NCBI GenBank assembly: GCA_963575745.1
Contig: CAUYUJ010000771.1
Coordinates: forward strand, 87,501 to 107,500
Length of the DNA: 20,000 nucleotides
Direction of reading: 5' to 3'
From: Prorocentrum cordatum
Lineage: Eukaryota; Sar; Dinophyceae; Prorocentrales; Prorocentraceae
Positions 17,144 to 20,000 of the stretch are shown here, piece by piece. The notes beneath the pieces were generated by a model that ran no database searches, was not told the origin of the DNA, and saw only the letters and a list, made by a program, of their open reading frames with translations. Position 1 is the first letter of the stretch. Each line of letters opens with the position of its first letter. Position numbers and translations under genes: made by a program.

Positions 17144-17420
17144 AATCCGTGAAACTCTTGCTGAATTTGAAACCGAATGTGCGCGGCGCTAAGGCGAGAG
17201 TCACATGTCGAAAACCACCCGACCTCAATCCGTGAAACTTTTGCAATGCAAATTTCGAAAGAGAATATGCGCGGCGCTAAGGCGAGAGCCACATGTTGAA
17301 AACCACCTGCCCTCAATCCGTGAAGCTCTTGCAATTCTTTAAAACGAATGTGCGCGGCGCTAAGGCGAGAGCCACATATTGAAAACGACCCGCCCTCCAT
17401 CTGTGAAGCTGTTGTCACAT
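17144..17420. repeat. 83-88 bp tandem satellite, 3.3 copies
   Basis: Copies lie at 17144-17226 (83 bp), 17227-17314 (88 bp), 17315-17397 (83 bp) and a partial copy from 17398. Each starts AATCCGTGAARCT and contains the conserved core GCGCGGCGCTAAGGCGAGAG followed by YCACAT and GAAAAC. An ATGTG...CACAT short inverted pair brackets the core in copies 1 and 3. Confidence 0.95.
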
Positions 17421-17522
17421 TTTAAGCTCCAGAGTCATACATGGTGAGGAAGTCTCAGGCGAAACGCCCAGCCCGCCCTAAAAACTTGCCTCGGGGTGCG
17501 ACAGGGAGGAGTTATCTATAAG

Positions 17523-17685
17523 GAGAAGGAGTGGGGGAGGAGGAGGGGGAGGAGGAGGAGGAGGAGGAGGAGGAGGAGGAGGAAGAGGAGGAGGCGGAGG
17601 AGGAGGCGAAGGAGGAGGAGGAGGGGGAGGAGGAGGAGGAGGAGGAGGAGGGGGAGGAGGAGGGGGAGGAGGAGGAGGTGGCGTC
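17523..17685. repeat. GGA microsatellite 2
   Basis: GGA array with GGGGGA and GCG interruptions. The poly-Glu, Arg, Pro or Ser frames across it come from the repeat. Confidence 0.95.
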
Positions 17686-17836
17686 TCTGTCTTGCTGGGG
17701 AGCGTCCATCGGCCTGCCCTCGCCGGGGGGGCTCTCGGGAGCTGCTCGGCTTGTCTTGGGGGCCACCGGGGGGCGCTCCTTGGTGATCTCGTGGGCCGTC
17801 TTGGGAGTCCGCTGGTCCTGCGGGGGGCCCAGCTTC

Positions 17837-18033
17837 GGCGGCGAGCGAGGGGGGGAATCGAGAGCGGGCGTGCCTTCTCAGAAGGCTCGGAAGCCCCCTG
17901 GTCTTCCGAGAAGTTTTCGAAGCCTTCCCCGAAGCGCACAGAACACTTCTCAGAAGGCGCGAGGGGCTCTGAGAAGCCCCGCCGCCGTCTGAGAAGGCCT
18001 TCTCCTTCTCACTTCCCCCCCTCGCTCGCCGCC
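17837..18033 (-). mobile_element. Foldback/MITE-like element, copy B, perfect 21-bp terminal inverted repeats
   Basis: The left end 17837-17857 (GGCGGCGAGCGAGG, then five more G and AA) is the exact reverse complement of the right end 18013-18033, 21 of 21 bases. The 197-bp interior is built of further palindromic words, mainly CTTCTCAGAAGG, CTTCCGAGAAG and variants. The reverse complement aligns over its whole length with 4230-4415 and is better preserved. It has no coding capacity. Short length, perfect terminal inverted repeats and more than one copy fit a non-autonomous foldback or MITE-like element. No obvious target-site duplication flanks it. Confidence 0.75.
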
Positions 18034-19079
18034 AAGAAATGGGTCCCAGGCGATGTGTTCGGCCTCGGTGTCAGAAGCGAGAGGCTGGCCCTTGAAGCCG
18101 CGAGAAACGTCGAGCTTGTGACTTGGAAAACGGACTGGGAGGCTCTGGGAGAGCAGCTTAGTGCATGAACCCTGGACACCAGCCGTCTCAGAGGGCGGGT
18201 GGGGCTGCCCAGGCTGGCTGTCCGTCAGGGTTGGCCGCATTCGTGGTCTCTTGGACTTCTCGTAGGTGCCCTTCTCAGGGCAGGGCCCAGTTTGGTCCGA
18301 TCGACCTGGTTCTACGTCAATTCTGGCCAGCTCGATCCGATCCGATTCGATTTCGACTCCGTGCCGATACAGCCCGATCCGAGGCACATCTCGCTTGGAT
18401 TCGATCTCCTGATTCGATGCTGACTGGTCCTGCCAGGAAGTGCCACCCGCACTAGCACGAACGCCATGGGGCTCTTCCTGCGCCGACCGAGCGGGGCCGC
18501 GGCACGGGTTTCTTTCTCCCCGTTCTGCCGTGCTGCCTTTCCTGTCTGCGCGCCCTTCGCTGATGCAAAAGAGTGCGCTCTGTCAGATAAGCCGCTGGCC
18601 ATGCTCTCCCTGGATCTCAACTTAGATGCGCAGGGCTCGCGCCAAGTGTCCGCTCCCCTGAGCTGCGCGCGCTGGGCCGCGCGTTGTCTCTGCCTTCGTG
18701 ACTCCCGCGCCGCACCAAGAAGGCTGGCAGGTGGAGGGCGGCACTGGCGGTGAGGGGTGTGGCGGGTGCACTGGCCGAGGAATGCGCTCAGCAGGGACCA
18801 CATCCTGGCGCGTGCGTTGGTTTGGGAACCGCCAGTGGACTGGCTCGCAAGTGAGCCAGTGAGCCTCCGCTGCCGCAGAAGTTATAGTTGCTTGCGCGCA
18901 CAGGCCGTATCGCACGCCTTGGCACATTGCAGACATGCTTTTCCACTCGTGTATCCCCACTAGCCCATCCAGAAACGCTGCCGAGAAGTGTCGGAATAAG
19001 CAGTATATTGGGGTCAGCCTGGGCAGACCCATGAGGAGTCAACCATCGATCCCTTCTCCTCGGATATTTCGATGTGGGA
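18034..19079. other. Spacer with a GATCCGAT/GATTCGAT cluster, no gene recognised
   Basis: Around 18332-18420 the words CGATCCGAT, GATTCGAT and CGATCCGAGG recur at least six times. A plus-strand frame at 18466-18753 and a minus-strand frame at 18622-19032 are open with mixed composition. They overlap in antisense over 18622-18753, and neither shows a domain or consistent coding signal. I leave both uncalled. Confidence 0.4.
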
Positions 19080-19625
19080 GCCTCGTGGTAGCTTACGTGG
19101 GTCTTCTTGGGCCCTCTGGGGCCATTTTGGAGGCCCTTGGCGCTCTCTTGGGGCCCTCTTGAGGCCCTCCCCTTTGGGGGCCTTGGGGGCCCTCTCGGGG
19201 CCATCTTCGAGGCCATGGATCAGAGAAGGGTTAACAAATTCGGTTGACAAGAGCGCCTCTTGAGGCCTTTTTGGGGCGCTTATGGGACGCTCTTGGGTGC
19301 AGTTGGGGCCGTCATGGGCCCCTCTTGGGCCTCTCTTAGAGCCTTCTCTGGCCACCTTGTAGCCCTCAGAAGGCCTTTGGAAGCGAACAGGCGAGAAGGC
19401 AACATACGTGGATTTTGCTGTAGGTTTTGGAAGGATCTTGACCTCTCGGAGGCGTCCTTGAGAGGCTCCGTGGCCACTTGGAGTTGTTTTGGGGCGGCCT
19501 GGTGTCCTCTTGGAAGCATGTTCGAAGCTACCTTGAACCATCTTGGTCTATCTTGTGCGATCTTGAAGGCCATCTTGGGCTGCCTGGGACCACATCGGGG
19601 CCATCTCGAGCATTCTTGGACACTC
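19080..19625. repeat. Degenerate CTTGGGGCC / ATCTTGGAGGCC minisatellite
   Basis: Words of the type YCTTGGRGGCC, TCTTGGGGCCCTC and CATCTTGGGC recur roughly every 15-25 bases throughout, strongly diverged. On the minus strand this reads as Pro-Arg-Gly-Pro/Gln-Lys/Ala-rich protein in more than one frame, which is repeat-driven. Short relatives occur at about 4110-4145 and 17745-17815. Confidence 0.65.
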
Positions 19626-20000
19626 AAGCCTCTCGCAGTGAAAGAGTTCCAGACTCATGGAGAGGGGGTAAGAGGAGAGAGAATCGTCTCTCCGAAGGGG
19701 GAAAGGGAGGCTGGAAGACATAACTCGCTACACAAGCTAAGCACAGAGGGCTGGTGGGATAAGTGAATCTCGCAGGGGTGACCTTTGGCAGGGCCACTTT
19801 GCTTTCATTCGCCGTCTGATGCAATGACATGCGCCAGAGACCCAGATCTTCTGCTGCGCCCCCGCCCCCTAATTCCTTTCTCCGGTCCTCCCCTCTGAGT
19901 GCCATCCTTTCGCTCTTTTTTCCCGTTCGCCCGCCCGTCGCTCCCGGATCCCATTCCGTGATCTCCTAATTTCTTTCTTCTTCCTCATGGAGCAGCTCAG
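19626..20000. other. Terminal stretch, no gene recognised; small hairpin and pyrimidine tract
   Basis: GGAGAGA (19674-19680), loop GAATCG, TCTCTCC (19687-19693) is a perfect 7-bp hairpin. The window ends with a pyrimidine tract (about 19969-19986) followed by ATG at 19987, possibly the start of something beyond the edge, but only 14 bases remain. Confidence 0.4.

Noticed and set aside
17144-17420. Regularly spaced repeats as a possible CRISPR array
   Set aside because: Repeat units are 83-88 bp in direct tandem without unique spacers, and the setting is eukaryotic.
3036-17685. CCT arrays on the left and GGA arrays on the right as arms of one giant inverted repeat
   Set aside because: Flanking sequences of the arrays do not match in inverted order; simple repeats on opposite strands are expected by chance in this genome.
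18466-19032. Two overlapping antisense frames as small genes
   Set aside because: They lie opposite each other over part of their length, have no recognisable domain, and their lengths are expected in GC-rich DNA.

Overview
The window looks nuclear and eukaryotic, and most likely dinoflagellate. It is very GC-rich and packed with micro- and minisatellites. It carries broken reverse transcriptases of a kind I associate with dinoflagellate genomes, one isolated exon of a bestrophin-type anion channel, and no prokaryotic gene organisation. The lineage call is inference from composition and remembered family resemblance; no rRNA, tRNA or intact spliced-leader sequence was found. Most long open frames here are not genes: A-poor, C-rich stretches and trinucleotide repeats keep several frames open at once.

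Layout. 51-407 (minus) is a reverse-transcriptase fragment cut off by a 1.09 kb CAT repeat (404-1490). 1936-2307 is a bestrophin-like exon. 2308-5000 is non-genic, with two CCT arrays, a 53-bp satellite, a 10-bp minisatellite, copy A of a ~190-bp foldback element (4230-4415) and AT, TC and TG/TCTG microsatellites. 5004-6191 is a second, plus-strand reverse-transcriptase pseudogene with two frame changes and an internal palm deletion.

The centre (about 6430-14603) is the most interesting part. I read it as two diverged head-to-tail copies of one gene module: a cysteine-pair (putative zinc-binding) ORF (6430-7389 and 11194-12351), then a Pro/Arg-rich segment, then a charged C-terminal domain (9183-9659 and 14215-14603). 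Equivalent landmarks lie 4.94-5.06 kb apart. A TG microsatellite precedes each copy and another lies downstream of the second. The reverse-transcriptase pseudogene sits between the TG tract and the cysteine ORF only in copy 1, as if inserted there. I do not recognise the protein family. Both copies change frame repeatedly, so they are decayed, interrupted by short introns, or affected by indel errors in the assembly.

14604-20000 has no gene I can name. It holds a CTGATCC-type repeat, a strong 10-bp-stem hairpin, a TG tract, an AT-rich island, two GGA arrays, an 83-88 bp satellite, foldback copy B (17837-18033) with perfect 21-bp terminal inverted repeats, and a long degenerate minisatellite.
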